A stretch of DNA of 43,614 nucleotides from an uncultured Collinsella sp. (lineage in GTDB: Bacteria; Actinomycetota; Coriobacteriia; Coriobacteriales; Coriobacteriaceae). Of the stretch, positions 8,240-15,575 are shown piece after piece; position 1 is the first letter of the stretch, and every line of letters begins with the position of its first letter. Location of the stretch: assembly GCA_959604825.1 (NCBI GenBank), contig CAUHCN010000019.1, forward strand, positions 1 to 43,614, in the 5' to 3' direction. Under the pieces are notes generated by a model that worked only from the letters and a program-made list of their open reading frames with translations, ran no database searches and was not told the origin of the DNA. The position numbers and the translations under genes were made by a program.

Positions 8240-9964
8240 CTACGAGCGCAGTGTAATTTTATCGCGCAGCGACTTGAGGTCTTCGGTGACGGTGCGGTCT
8301 TCCTGGATCATCTTCTGGACCTTTTTGTAACTCGTGCTGACGGTCGAGTGGTTGCGGTTGCCAAATTCGGCGCCCACCGCCGTGGTCGTCATCTCGCACA
8401 TCTCGATGGCCAGGTAGATAGCGATATGGCGTGCTTTGGCGATATTGGCGTTGCGACGCGGGCCGATGAGCTCCTCGTGCGTCACGCCGTACTGCTCTTC
8501 GATGACGGACTGAACCGTCTGGACGTTGATCTTTTTGGCCGATGTGTCAAAGTACTGGCTGGCGATGGCGTCGATATCGTCAAAGGTGAGCTCCCCGCCC
8601 TCGCGCTCGCGGTCGCCCGCCTCGCCGGCGCAGCGCTCGCAAAAGCTCTCGAGTTCGCGGATATTGGTGCCCGAGACCTCGGCCATGTGTTTAAAGTGCT
8701 CGTCGGTTAGGTGCCCGCCGTCGCCCCCATAGGCCGCCAGCAGCGAGTCGTCGCCTGCCTCGGGAGCGGCGACGATGGTGTTCTCGTAATAGCGCTGCAA
8801 GATCTTGTATTTCATCTCGTAGCTGGGCTCTGCGACCAGGCAGAGCATGCCGGCGTTGAAGCGGCTGGTCAGACGCTCGTCCATGCTCAGGTCCTTGGGG
8901 GCGCGGTCTGCCGCGATGACGACCTTCTTGTTGTTGCGGATGAACTCGTCCATGAGCTGGAAAAAATAGTCCACGCTCGCGCGCTTGCCGATGATGTTTT
9001 GGATGTCATCGATGATGAGCACGTCCACGCCGTGGTATGCCTGCATGATAGGGGCGTTGCTCTTCTTTTGGCGGTCGAACTCGGTCATCAGGTCGTCCAG
9101 ATATGCCTGGGAGTTGGCATACTTGACCTTGATCTCGGGCGACTTCTCGGCGAGCTCGTTTTTGATGGCAAGCAGCAGGTGCGTCTTGCCCAGGCCCGAT
9201 TTGCCGTAGATGAACAGTGATGTGCACGTGCCGCGCTCGTCCGCGAGGGCGGCAAACTTGAGTGCCGAGCGATAGGCATGGCTGTTCTCGGGGCCGTAGA
9301 CAAAGTTCTCAAAGGTAAATTTTGAGTTCGCGGCGAGCGGGGCTCCATCCGTATTCTGCTCGGCCGGTACGGTCGGTGCTGGCATGGGTGAAGCGGGGGT
9401 CGCAGCTTGCGTGGACTTAGTCGGCGCTCCGCCCTTCATCTGGTTCATCATGCGACGAAAATCATCGGCCGAGAGCGTGTTCTTGATTGCAATGCCCGAA
9501 TCCGCGCCCGCCGCTGCGTCGTGAGCGATGGGCATGTGCGTGACGGGTACGTTCGTTGACGTCGCAGCGGCGGTCGGCAACGGTGCCATGGTTTCACGGG
9601 AAACATCGCTGTGCTGGTGCTCGATTGTCGGCACGTCGCCTGCGGAGGCCGGCGCCGCCGGGGAAGCAGCGGGAGCAGCGCCGGGCGCCGTCGCGGCAGC
9701 GGATTCCGTCGCGGCGCCTTGCGGTGCCACGATGTCGAGCGCAATCGGTGCAAAGGCGATTTCTTCCAGATAGGCCTCAATGGTCGGCTGATGCTTTTTG
9801 AGCTGCGCGATGGCAAAGCGCGAGGGGGCCTCGATCGTGAGCGTATCTTCGGTCAGGCTTATGGCGCGCGATTGCCCCAGCATGTTGATGAGGCGTGCAT
9901 CTTGGCCGTCGCGCTGGCAAAAGGCGATGGCATCCCCCAGGATGATGCTTGCTTCCTCGTCCAC
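8240..9964 (-). CDS. dnaA: Chromosomal replication initiator DnaA
   Basis: DnaA binds boxes at oriC, oligomerises with ATP and melts the origin. Domain I spans about residues 1-90. A long Ala/Pro-rich linker (about 90-205) follows. The AAA+ domain has Walker A YGKSGLGKTHLL and Walker B VDVLIIDDIQN. Domain IV ends the protein. The DNA-recognition signature, normally GGRDHTTV, reads GNRNHSTV (residues 535-542), so the Asp that contacts the box in E. coli is Asn538 and one Thr is Ser540. GTG start at 9964 with GGGAGAG upstream. A near-parS site lies inside the linker coding sequence. The upstream ATPase-like gene ends 15 bases before this start, so the two are probably one operon. Confidence 0.97.
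   Translation of the reverse strand: MDEEASIILGDAIAFCQRDGQDARLINMLGQSRAISLTEDTLTIEAPSRFAIAQLKKHQPTIEAYLEEIAFAPIALDIVAPQGAATESAAATAPGAAPAASPAAPASAGDVPTIEHQHSDVSRETMAPLPTAAATSTNVPVTHMPIAHDAAAGADSGIAIKNTLSADDFRRMMNQMKGGAPTKSTQAATPASPMPAPTVPAEQNTDGAPLAANSKFTFENFVYGPENSHAYRSALKFAALADERGTCTSLFIYGKSGLGKTHLLLAIKNELAEKSPEIKVKYANSQAYLDDLMTEFDRQKKSNAPIMQAYHGVDVLIIDDIQNIIGKRASVDYFFQLMDEFIRNNKKVVIAADRAPKDLSMDERLTSRFNAGMLCLVAEPSYEMKYKILQRYYENTIVAAPEAGDDSLLAAYGGDGGHLTDEHFKHMAEVSGTNIRELESFCERCAGEAGDREREGGELTFDDIDAIASQYFDTSAKKINVQTVQSVIEEQYGVTHEELIGPRRNANIAKARHIAIYLAIEMCEMTTTAVGAEFGNRNHSTVSTSYKKVQKMIQEDRTVTEDLKSLRDKITLRS
9590..9605. promoter_or_regulatory. Near-consensus parS inside dnaA
   Basis: GGTTTCACGGGAAACA matches TGTTTCACGTGAAACA at 14 of 16 positions, with both mismatches outside the GTTTCAC/GAAAC core contacts except for one central T-to-G change. 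It falls in the variable linker of dnaA (encoding VSRET). Spo0J/ParB sites near or within origin genes are common, so this may be a real secondary site. Confidence 0.55.
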
Positions 9965-9979
9965 TGTCTCTCCCGTTCT

Positions 9980-11332
9980 TTAGCTCTGAGCTCGCACGCG
10001 AGCGGCGCCGAGTTCGGTCAGATGGTATTTCTGGCCATGCTTGATGACCAAGCCGGCCTGCGCCAAGTCATTGAGCGTGCGTGACCAAGTGGGGGCCGAG
10101 TTTCCAAACGCCCTCGCCAGATCGGTTGCACCGCACGCTTGATTTTGCGCCAGATAGCCCAGCGCGGCGTTGCCGCGATCGCTTACGAACACGTCCGGTT
10201 GTGGCTGCGCATACTGATTTGCTGCATTAGGATACATCATTTGAGCTGGTGGTTGTTGAGAACTCTGCATCGGCGCCATTTGCTGTTGAAAACTTTGAGG
10301 CCACTGTTGGTAAGGCTGCGGAGGCATCTGCTGGGCCCAGGGGTTGTACTGCTGCTGCGGCATCTGCTGGTACGGCTGCTGATATCCCTGCTGGTACTGC
10401 TGCGGGAACTGCTGGCCATACCCCAGTGGCGGCATCTGCTGATATGGATATCCCTGTTGGTACGGCTGATAGCCCATTTGCTGGCCACCCGGTGCCCCCG
10501 TCGCCTGCTGCATTGCTGCTGCATCCTGATCCGCCAGCGGCATGGCCTCTGGCGCGTTTGGCGGCATCGACATCGATGCCGCCTGGGGCTCTTGTGTAGG
10601 AATCATTCCGGGCTGCTGCATCTGTCCCACGGGGGGCTGCATCTGTTGCGTTGCCATGGGCTGCTGCGCAAAAGCTCCCGGCAGGGGATATGTGGGCTGC
10701 TCCGTCTCGGGCCGCACGGCAGCACCGCGTCCGCCGGCGCGTTCGATTTCCTGCACGCGTTTAGGGTCCAGGCTTACCGTAACCACGGTGCCGTTGCCCA
10801 TGTTGTCCTCGATGGACACGGCCCCGCCGGCGTTTTCCAAATACTCCTGCACCATGGGAAACCCTGCTCCGGTTCCACGGATATAGCGCTTCATCTTGCT
10901 GTTTGCGCTGGTGACGCCAAAGTCGAAAGCGCGTTCCTTGTCGTCGATGCCGGGTCCTTGATCAGCAAAGCGGATGGTGTCTCCGCCGTCCAGAATCGAG
11001 ATGATGGGCTCGGCAAAGTGCGCGTGGATAAAGTTTTCGACAATCTCGCGGATGACCATGAGCGAGATGCGGCCACCTTGTTCTTTCATGCACTGGTAGA
11101 CGGTGTTGGTCGTCTCTTCCAAATACGTGCGGACATCTTGCGGCTCAATGACGATCACACGCGGTGTCGACAGCATGTCGTCATAGACGGCGATACGTGC
11201 GGCGTACGTGGCTTTTGGCGTCTGCGTGGTCGTCTGCTCGCCTTCGTCACGCTCTTCGCGCACGCCGGTGATGTGCTCGTTGTCGGGTGCCGGGTCTCCG
11301 GAATCGACCATGGTGTAAAAGTCGTCAGACAT
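9980..11332 (-). CDS. GHKL-ATPase / prion-like / winged-helix protein heading the dnaA operon
   Basis: No named family is recognised for the whole 450-aa protein. Residues about 60-190 look like a GHKL (histidine-kinase/anti-sigma type) ATPase fold: N-box REIVENFIHA (Glu96, Asn100), G1 box DQGPG (124-128), G2 box GTGAG (153-157) and NGTVVTV (180-186). No phosphoacceptor His domain is visible. Residues about 210-378 are very rich in Gln, Pro, Met and Tyr with YQQ-type repeats, which predicts disorder of prion-like composition. Residues 381-450 resemble a winged helix (LGYLAQNQACGATDLARAFG, TWSRTLNDLAQAGLVIKHGQKYHLTELG). A signal peptide and membrane segments are absent. It lies 15 bases upstream of dnaA, suggesting co-transcription. 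A role in controlling initiation is inference; an anti-sigma-like regulator is an alternative. Confidence 0.85.
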   Translation of the reverse strand: MSDDFYTMVDSGDPAPDNEHITGVREERDEGEQTTTQTPKATYAARIAVYDDMLSTPRVIVIEPQDVRTYLEETTNTVYQCMKEQGGRISLMVIREIVENFIHAHFAEPIISILDGGDTIRFADQGPGIDDKERAFDFGVTSANSKMKRYIRGTGAGFPMVQEYLENAGGAVSIEDNMGNGTVVTVSLDPKRVQEIERAGGRGAAVRPETEQPTYPLPGAFAQQPMATQQMQPPVGQMQQPGMIPTQEPQAASMSMPPNAPEAMPLADQDAAAMQQATGAPGGQQMGYQPYQQGYPYQQMPPLGYGQQFPQQYQQGYQQPYQQMPQQQYNPWAQQMPPQPYQQWPQSFQQQMAPMQSSQQPPAQMMYPNAANQYAQPQPDVFVSDRGNAALGYLAQNQACGATDLARAFGNSAPTWSRTLNDLAQAGLVIKHGQKYHLTELGAARVRAQS

Positions 11333-11416
11333 GCCGCTCGCAATCTTTCAAAAGGTTTCGAACAAATAGTAGCTCACCGTGCAATGTTTCTCATCTTTCG
11401 ACAACTTTTCAAAACC

Positions 11417-11425
11417 TGTTGAAAA
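11417..11425 (-). promoter_or_regulatory. Putative DnaA box TTTTCAACA
   Basis: TGTTGAAAA on the plus strand, within the larger repeated word CCTGTTGAAAACT, which occurs again at 11468-11480. It is the same 9-mer as the site beside dnaN. Confidence 0.5.
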
Positions 11426-11469
11426 CTTTGGAAAACGGACGAAAAGTTCTCAACATTGCCAACATGACC

Positions 11470-11478
11470 TGTTGAAAA
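11470..11478 (-). promoter_or_regulatory. Putative DnaA box TTTTCAACA
   Basis: Second copy of TGTTGAAAA in the divergent gap, same orientation as the first and 53 bases away, again inside CCTGTTGAAAACT. Confidence 0.5.
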
Positions 11479-11575
11479 CTCGATGAAATATCGTGAAAAG
11501 TTGCCATGCACCGCTAAATCGAGCTCGGCTTATGGGGGAACCGTGTGAACTGCGCAACCTTTTACCTTTGATTTC

Positions 11576-11605
11576 TTGACATTTGAACATTGATTTCCCT
11601 ACAAT
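11576..11605 (+). promoter_or_regulatory. rpmH-rnpA promoter
   Basis: TTGACA (11576-11581), an 18-base spacer and TACAAT (11600-11605) closely match the primary sigma-factor consensus. It lies about 70 bases upstream of rpmH and should drive the rpmH-rnpA-yidD-yidC cluster. Confidence 0.8.
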
Positions 11606-11677
11606 CTTCAAGCTCACGTGTCTATATCTGCGTCCGCGCCCCCGCGGACACTCGAAATGCAGCAGGAGGAACTTAAG

Positions 11678-11812
11678 ATGAAGCGTACGTATCAGCCTAA
11701 TAAGCGTAAGCGTGCCAAGACCCATGGCTTCCGTGCCCGTATGGCCACTAAGGGTGGTCGTGCCGTGCTCGCCCGTCGTCGCGCCAAGGGCCGCAAGCGT
11801 CTCACTGTCTAG
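11678..11812 (+). CDS. rpmH: 50S ribosomal protein L34
   Basis: A 44-aa, highly basic protein with the invariant start MKRTYQPNKRKRAKTHGFR and the RLTV end. L34 is part of the large ribosomal subunit. The ATG at 11678 is preceded by AGGAGG; an earlier in-frame start at 11618 would add 20 residues unlike any L34 and is rejected. rnpA follows 20 bases later, the near-universal arrangement beside the origin. Confidence 0.98.
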   Translation: MKRTYQPNKRKRAKTHGFRARMATKGGRAVLARRRAKGRKRLTV

Positions 11813-11832
11813 CAGCGATACACACATCTCGC

Positions 11833-12171
11833 ATGAAGACTATTAAGTCTCGGCAAGATTTCGAGCATGTGTTCAGTCAGGGGCGTCGTTTTAATCACCC
11901 TCTGATTCGAATGACCATATGTGAATCGGTTGGCGAAGGCGACTCCGGAAGGGTCGCCTTCGTTGGTGCTAAACGGCTCGGTTGTGCTGTCGTGCGCAAC
12001 CGTTCTAAGCGTGTGATGCGCGAGGCCGCCCGCAGCTGCGGATTTCCCGTTGCGGGTTATGACATCATCTTGTTCGCAACTCCCAAGACGAGGGTTTCCT
12101 CGCCGCAGGAGATGGACAATGCATTGCGTTCGCTTATGAAACGCGCCGGCGTTGCCGGGGAGGAGCGATGA
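11833..12171 (+). CDS. rnpA: Ribonuclease P protein component
   Basis: The protein cofactor of RNase P, which matures tRNA 5' ends. At 112 aa it is typical. The RNA-binding signature is RNRSKRVMREAAR, and the N-terminal KSRQDFEHVFSQGRR aligns with the family. The ATG at 11833 has no obvious Shine-Dalgarno sequence. The stop overlaps the yidD start (ATGA). Confidence 0.96.
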   Translation: MKTIKSRQDFEHVFSQGRRFNHPLIRMTICESVGEGDSGRVAFVGAKRLGCAVVRNRSKRVMREAARSCGFPVAGYDIILFATPKTRVSSPQEMDNALRSLMKRAGVAGEER

Positions 12172-12392
12172 GCAATCACGTTTTGCGACGTGTTGCCATC
12201 GCTCCTATTCGCATATATCAACAGGTTATTTCGCCCTTATTGCCTGACGCCTGCATTTATTACCCAACGTGCTCGCAATACGCCGTCCAGGCGATTGAGA
12301 AGTACGGTGTTTTGAGAGGCTGCTGGCTTGCCGTGAGGCGCATCGCTCGCTGCAATCCCCTGCACGTCGGCGGTTATGACCCTGTGCCCTAG
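12168..12392 (+). CDS. yidD: Membrane protein insertion efficiency factor YidD
   Basis: A 74-aa protein with the family core IRIYQQVISPLLPDACIYYPTCSQYAVQAIEKYG and RCNPLHVGGYDPVP, including the conserved cysteines. YidD helps insertion of membrane proteins together with YidC. The start ATG overlaps the rnpA stop by four bases. yidC follows 29 bases downstream. Confidence 0.96.
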   Translation: MSNHVLRRVAIAPIRIYQQVISPLLPDACIYYPTCSQYAVQAIEKYGVLRGCWLAVRRIARCNPLHVGGYDPVP

Positions 12393-12421
12393 CGGGCACT
12401 CGCTATCGGAGGAAAACTTAC

Positions 12422-13192
12422 ATGTGGGATTGGATCGTTAACATCCTTTTCGAGCTGCTCAAGCTCATCCAGACCTTTGCGGTCGACTGGGGCCTGTCCA
12501 TCATCATCCTGGTGGTCATCATCCGTCTGCTGCTGACGCCGCTTATGCTCAAGTCGACTAAGTCGACGGCACGCATGCAGGTGCTGCAGCCCAAGATGCT
12601 CGAGATCCAGGAGCGCTATGCCGACGACCCCCAGCGTCAGGCCGAGGAAATGCAGAAGTTCTACAGCGAGAACAAGTTCAACCCGATGGCTGGTTGTCTG
12701 CCGCTGTTGATTCAGATGCCTGTCCTGTTCGCCCTATTTACGCTGCTGCGTAACCTGCCGGACTACTTTAACGACGGCACGTTCTCGTTCTTTAATATTC
12801 TGCCCGACCTGACCACCACGCCGAGTGCCTCCTTTGCCGATGGCTTTATGGTCGCGCTGCCTGCGCTGGTCTGCCTGATCCTGTTCGCTGTCCTGACCCT
12901 GATTCCGCAGCTCTATATGTCGCGCAACCAGACCGGCCAGCAGGCTCAGAGCATGCGTATGATGGCCGTTGTCATGACGGTCATGATGCTTTGGATGGGC
13001 TGGAGCCTTCCCGTTGGTGTTCTGCTGTACTACGACGTCTCGTCTGCTTGGCAGGTTATCCAGCAGATTTTTGTGACGCAGAAGGTCATCGACAAGGCGA
13101 AGGCCGATGAGGAGGAGCGCCTTAAGAACGCGCCGCTGCAGGTTGAGGTCACTCGTCGCGAGAAGAAGCCGCGCCCGCACAAGAAGAAGTAG
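12422..13192 (+). CDS. yidC: Membrane protein insertase YidC/Oxa1
   Basis: A 256-aa insertase of the short Gram-positive type, without the large periplasmic domain of proteobacterial YidC. The first core helix carries the conserved Arg (IIILVVIIRLLLTPL). A cytoplasmic coiled hairpin follows (QVLQPKMLEIQERYADDPQRQAEEM), then further hydrophobic helices. The C-terminus is a basic, ribosome-binding-like tail (RREKKPRPHKKK). ATG at 12422 after GGAGGAAA. Confidence 0.96.
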   Translation: MWDWIVNILFELLKLIQTFAVDWGLSIIILVVIIRLLLTPLMLKSTKSTARMQVLQPKMLEIQERYADDPQRQAEEMQKFYSENKFNPMAGCLPLLIQMPVLFALFTLLRNLPDYFNDGTFSFFNILPDLTTTPSASFADGFMVALPALVCLILFAVLTLIPQLYMSRNQTGQQAQSMRMMAVVMTVMMLWMGWSLPVGVLLYYDVSSAWQVIQQIFVTQKVIDKAKADEEERLKNAPLQVEVTRREKKPRPHKKK

Positions 13193-13209
13193 CGGGATAT
13201 CAATCTTAT

Positions 13210-13221
13210 TTAGGTACCTAA
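13210..13221. repeat. 12-bp palindrome TTAGGTACCTAA, copy 1
   Basis: A perfect palindrome 15 bases before the jag start. The identical 12-mer occurs again at 16714-16725, at the end of the parB cluster. It could be an operator; no regulator is identified. Confidence 0.6.
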
Positions 13222-13236
13222 CTTTTGGAGTACGTT

Positions 13237-13806
13237 ATGTCTGAAGAGATCATCGAGGATATGCTTGAGGAGGTTGCCCCGCAGGTCGCGGGCGATTATC
13301 CCGAGATTGCACAGCGCTACAAGGCCGGTGAAGAGCTGACCGACGAGGAGCTCGACACCATTGCCGATGTCGCGATTTCCATCCTGCGTTCCATCCTTTC
13401 GCACTTCGATGCCGACAACTCTCCTATCGATGAGTATGAGGGCGACGAGGGTGAGCTGATTCTGGATGTAACGGCTCCCGACCTTGCTGTTCTCATTGGC
13501 CGTCATGGTCGCACCCTTGATGCCCTTCAGGTTATGTTCTCTTTGCTAGTGAGCCGCAAGCTTGGCTTTAGGTATCCGGTTGTAGTGGACGTCGAGGGAT
13601 ACAAGAGCCGCCGTCAGGACAAGGTTGCCTCCATGGCTCAGTCTGCAGCCGAGCGTGCCATCCGCACTCATAAGAGTGTTTCGCTTCCGCCCATGAATGC
13701 CTATGAGCGTCGACTGGTTCACATTGCACTTCGTGGCAATGATGCCGTCGATACTCATTCTGAGGGTTCTGACCCCGATCGCCATGTGGTGATTGTTGCT
13801 CGATAA
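13237..13806 (+). CDS. jag: Jag/KhpB-type KH-R3H RNA-binding protein
   Basis: A 189-aa protein with a KH domain (LIGRHGRTLDALQVMFSLLV) and an R3H domain (MNAYERRLVHIALRG then DPDRHVVIV). The Jag_N domain seen in Firmicutes is missing and is replaced by an acidic N-terminal segment, as is usual in actinobacteria. KhpB-type proteins bind RNA and affect cell-envelope growth. The ATG at 13237 has GGAG 6 bases upstream; a TTG at 13225 would swallow that site. It ends at a strong terminator. Confidence 0.92.
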   Translation: MSEEIIEDMLEEVAPQVAGDYPEIAQRYKAGEELTDEELDTIADVAISILRSILSHFDADNSPIDEYEGDEGELILDVTAPDLAVLIGRHGRTLDALQVMFSLLVSRKLGFRYPVVVDVEGYKSRRQDKVASMAQSAAERAIRTHKSVSLPPMNAYERRLVHIALRGNDAVDTHSEGSDPDRHVVIVAR

Positions 13807-13825
13807 TCTGCTCGAGCTTATGCTA

Positions 13826-13857
13826 AGGGGACGTGGTTTCCACGTCCCCTTTTTTTG
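13826..13857 (+). terminator. Terminator after jag
   Basis: An 11-bp perfect stem (AGGGGACGTGG / CCACGTCCCCT, loop TTT) is followed by six to seven T. It closes the rpmH-jag unit. Confidence 0.92.
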
Positions 13858-13902
13858 TCAAAAGTTCTCGATACACTGATTTTTGTCAGAAAGGAGCTTT
13901 CG

Positions 13903-14640
13903 TTGTTAGTACTTACTGATCAGCAGGCTGACAAGATGTTGAGTCGTCTAACTTCTTATTGCAAAGAGTATTCCTTGAGCGTAACTGATGTTGAGCTGAG
14001 GAAATGTATTCAGCATTTGGATTTGGTTCTGGAATCAAATAAGACAACCAATCTCACACGTATTCTTAACGTAGAAGATGCTGCAGTGCTTCATATCCTC
14101 GACTCACTTGTGTTGCTCCCCTATATCAATAAGGCTCCTGAGGGAGCTTTGCTCGATATGGGAACAGGTGCGGGCTTCCCAGGTATTCCTTTAACCATAA
14201 CCACACATCGTAAAGCTACTTATATTGACTCTGTTGGCAAGAAGGTTGATGCTGTCAATTCTTTTGTTCATGCTCTTGGATTGAAACATGCTCATGCGGT
14301 CCATGATCGTCTTGAAGAATATGCTCGAAGCCATAAGAAGCAGTTCTCTGTCGTAACTGCCCGCGCACTGGCTCCTCTACCGATTCTTGTTGAGTATGCA
14401 GCTCCGTTCCTCAAGGATGGAGGGCTATTTGTTATCACCAAGGGCAATCCTTTGGATGAGGAGCTTGCTTCCGGCATGTCAGCAGCTAAGATTTGTGGCT
14501 TCACTTTGCTTCTGAATGACGCAATCGATTTGCCTGAGGGCTTGGGCCACAGAGAGTTCATTGTTCTTAAAAAGAGTCATCCAGCATCCGTTTCATTGCC
14601 TCGTGCAAATGGCATGGCAAAGAAGAATCCGCTTGCCTAG
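13903..14640 (+). CDS. rsmG: 16S rRNA (guanine-527-N7)-methyltransferase RsmG
   Basis: Methylates G527 of 16S rRNA using S-adenosylmethionine. The SAM-binding loop is LLDMGTGAGFPGIPL; the family motif NKTTNLTRI and the later VTARALAPL are present. I choose the TTG at 13903 (245 aa) because AAAGGAG lies 6 bases upstream; an in-frame TTG at 13855 falls inside the jag terminator. Base composition from here to about 16.7 kb is visibly AT-richer than the flanks. Three parS sites follow the stop. Confidence 0.93.
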   Translation: MLVLTDQQADKMLSRLTSYCKEYSLSVTDVELRKCIQHLDLVLESNKTTNLTRILNVEDAAVLHILDSLVLLPYINKAPEGALLDMGTGAGFPGIPLTITTHRKATYIDSVGKKVDAVNSFVHALGLKHAHAVHDRLEEYARSHKKQFSVVTARALAPLPILVEYAAPFLKDGGLFVITKGNPLDEELASGMSAAKICGFTLLLNDAIDLPEGLGHREFIVLKKSHPASVSLPRANGMAKKNPLA

Positions 14641-14641
14641 A

Positions 14642-14657
14642 TGTTTCACGTGAAACA
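14642..14657. promoter_or_regulatory. parS: parS site 1 (perfect)
   Basis: TGTTTCACGTGAAACA, the consensus ParB/Spo0J binding site, immediately after the rsmG stop. Confidence 0.95.
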
Positions 14658-14680
14658 TAATGGATACTAACAACTTGCAG

Positions 14681-14696
14681 TGTTTCACGTGAAACA
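14681..14696. promoter_or_regulatory. parS: parS site 2 (perfect)
   Basis: A second exact copy of the 16-base consensus, 39 bases from the first (start to start). Confidence 0.95.
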
Positions 14697-14719
14697 TGGC
14701 GGTTGATATCGAATCGGAA

Positions 14720-14735
14720 TGTTTCACGTGAAACA
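14720..14735. promoter_or_regulatory. parS: parS site 3 (perfect)
   Basis: A third exact copy, again 39 bases on. The regular spacing of about four helical turns would place the three sites on one DNA face. They sit just upstream of parA, so ParB binding may also repress the parAB promoter. Confidence 0.95.
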
Positions 14736-14774
14736 TCCTCCGTTTGACAGCTTTAATACACACCAGGAGGGACC

Positions 14775-15575
14775 GTGGGATTTCGCGACGTTAAGCGTTC
14801 TAAGAACGCAAAGGACACGCGTATCATTGCAATCATCAATCAAAAAGGCGGCGTCGGTAAGTCAACGACGGCTGTAAACCTTGCAGCAGCACTGGGTGAG
14901 CAGGGTCGTAAGACACTGATTGTCGATTTTGATCCGCAGGGAAACAGTACAAGTGGATTTGGAATTGAAAAAGAAGACCTTGATCACTGCATCTATGACG
15001 CATTGTTGAATGATGTGCCGGCAGAATCGCTTGTTCTTGATACAAATTGCAAAAAGGTATTCGTAATTCCAGCTACGATTCAGCTTGCAGGTGCCGAAAT
15101 TGAGCTCGTAAGCGCAATTGCTCGTGAAACCCGCCTCAAAGATTTGCTTGAGCCGATTCAGGACGAGTTCGATTTTATTTTCATTGACTGTCCTCCTTCG
15201 CTCGGCCTGCTTACTATCAATGCCTTGACCGCAGCAGACAGCGTTTTGATTCCGATCCAGTGCGAGTACTACGCACTCGAGGGCGTTACGAAGCTGCTAG
15301 AGTCAATGAAGATGGTCAAATCACGTCTGAACAAGGGCTTAGACACCTATGGTGTGCTTATGACCATGTATGACTCGCGTACTTCTCTATCGAATCAGGT
15401 TGTTGATGAGGTTCAATCGTACTTTGGTGATAAGGCATTTAAGACGCTAATCCCCCGTACGGTTAAAATCTCCGAAGCTCCGTCTTTTGGAGAACCGGTA
15501 ATTACCTATGCACCTCAAAATAAGGGTGCAAAAGCGTATATGAACCTTGCAAAAGAGGTGATCAAGCGTGCCTAG
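14775..15575 (+). CDS. parA: Chromosome partitioning ATPase ParA/Soj
   Basis: A Walker-type ATPase that moves ParB-parS complexes and separates origins. The deviant Walker A motif is KGGVGKST (24-31); the FDPQGNSTSG and FDFIFIDCPPSLG motifs are normal. GTG start at 14775 after CAGGAGGG. About 15 residues precede the core (MGFRDVKRSKNAKDT), a short basic extension. Its stop overlaps the parB start. Confidence 0.97.
   Translation: MGFRDVKRSKNAKDTRIIAIINQKGGVGKSTTAVNLAAALGEQGRKTLIVDFDPQGNSTSGFGIEKEDLDHCIYDALLNDVPAESLVLDTNCKKVFVIPATIQLAGAEIELVSAIARETRLKDLLEPIQDEFDFIFIDCPPSLGLLTINALTAADSVLIPIQCEYYALEGVTKLLESMKMVKSRLNKGLDTYGVLMTMYDSRTSLSNQVVDEVQSYFGDKAFKTLIPRTVKISEAPSFGEPVITYAPQNKGAKAYMNLAKEVIKRA

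Larger units (their letters stand above)
11333..11677. other. Candidate oriC, divergent AT-rich intergenic region
   Basis: All genes to the left of this gap up to gyrA run leftward and the genes to the right run rightward, which is the polarity switch expected at an origin. The gap is AT-rich and dense in GAAAA/TTTTC words. It has TTTTCAACA twice on the minus strand (11417-11425, 11470-11478) and a variant TTCTCAACA at 11447-11455. The rpmH promoter occupies its right end. dnaA, dnaN, parS and parAB nearby support the assignment. Confidence 0.65.

Noticed and set aside
6259..8256. Long open frame antisense to recF and dnaN
   Set aside because: It spans two well-supported genes and their gap; composition is that of a shadow frame.
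11450..11827. Minus-strand frame of 125 codons over the rpmH leader
   Set aside because: Lies antisense to rpmH and its consensus promoter; no ribosome site.
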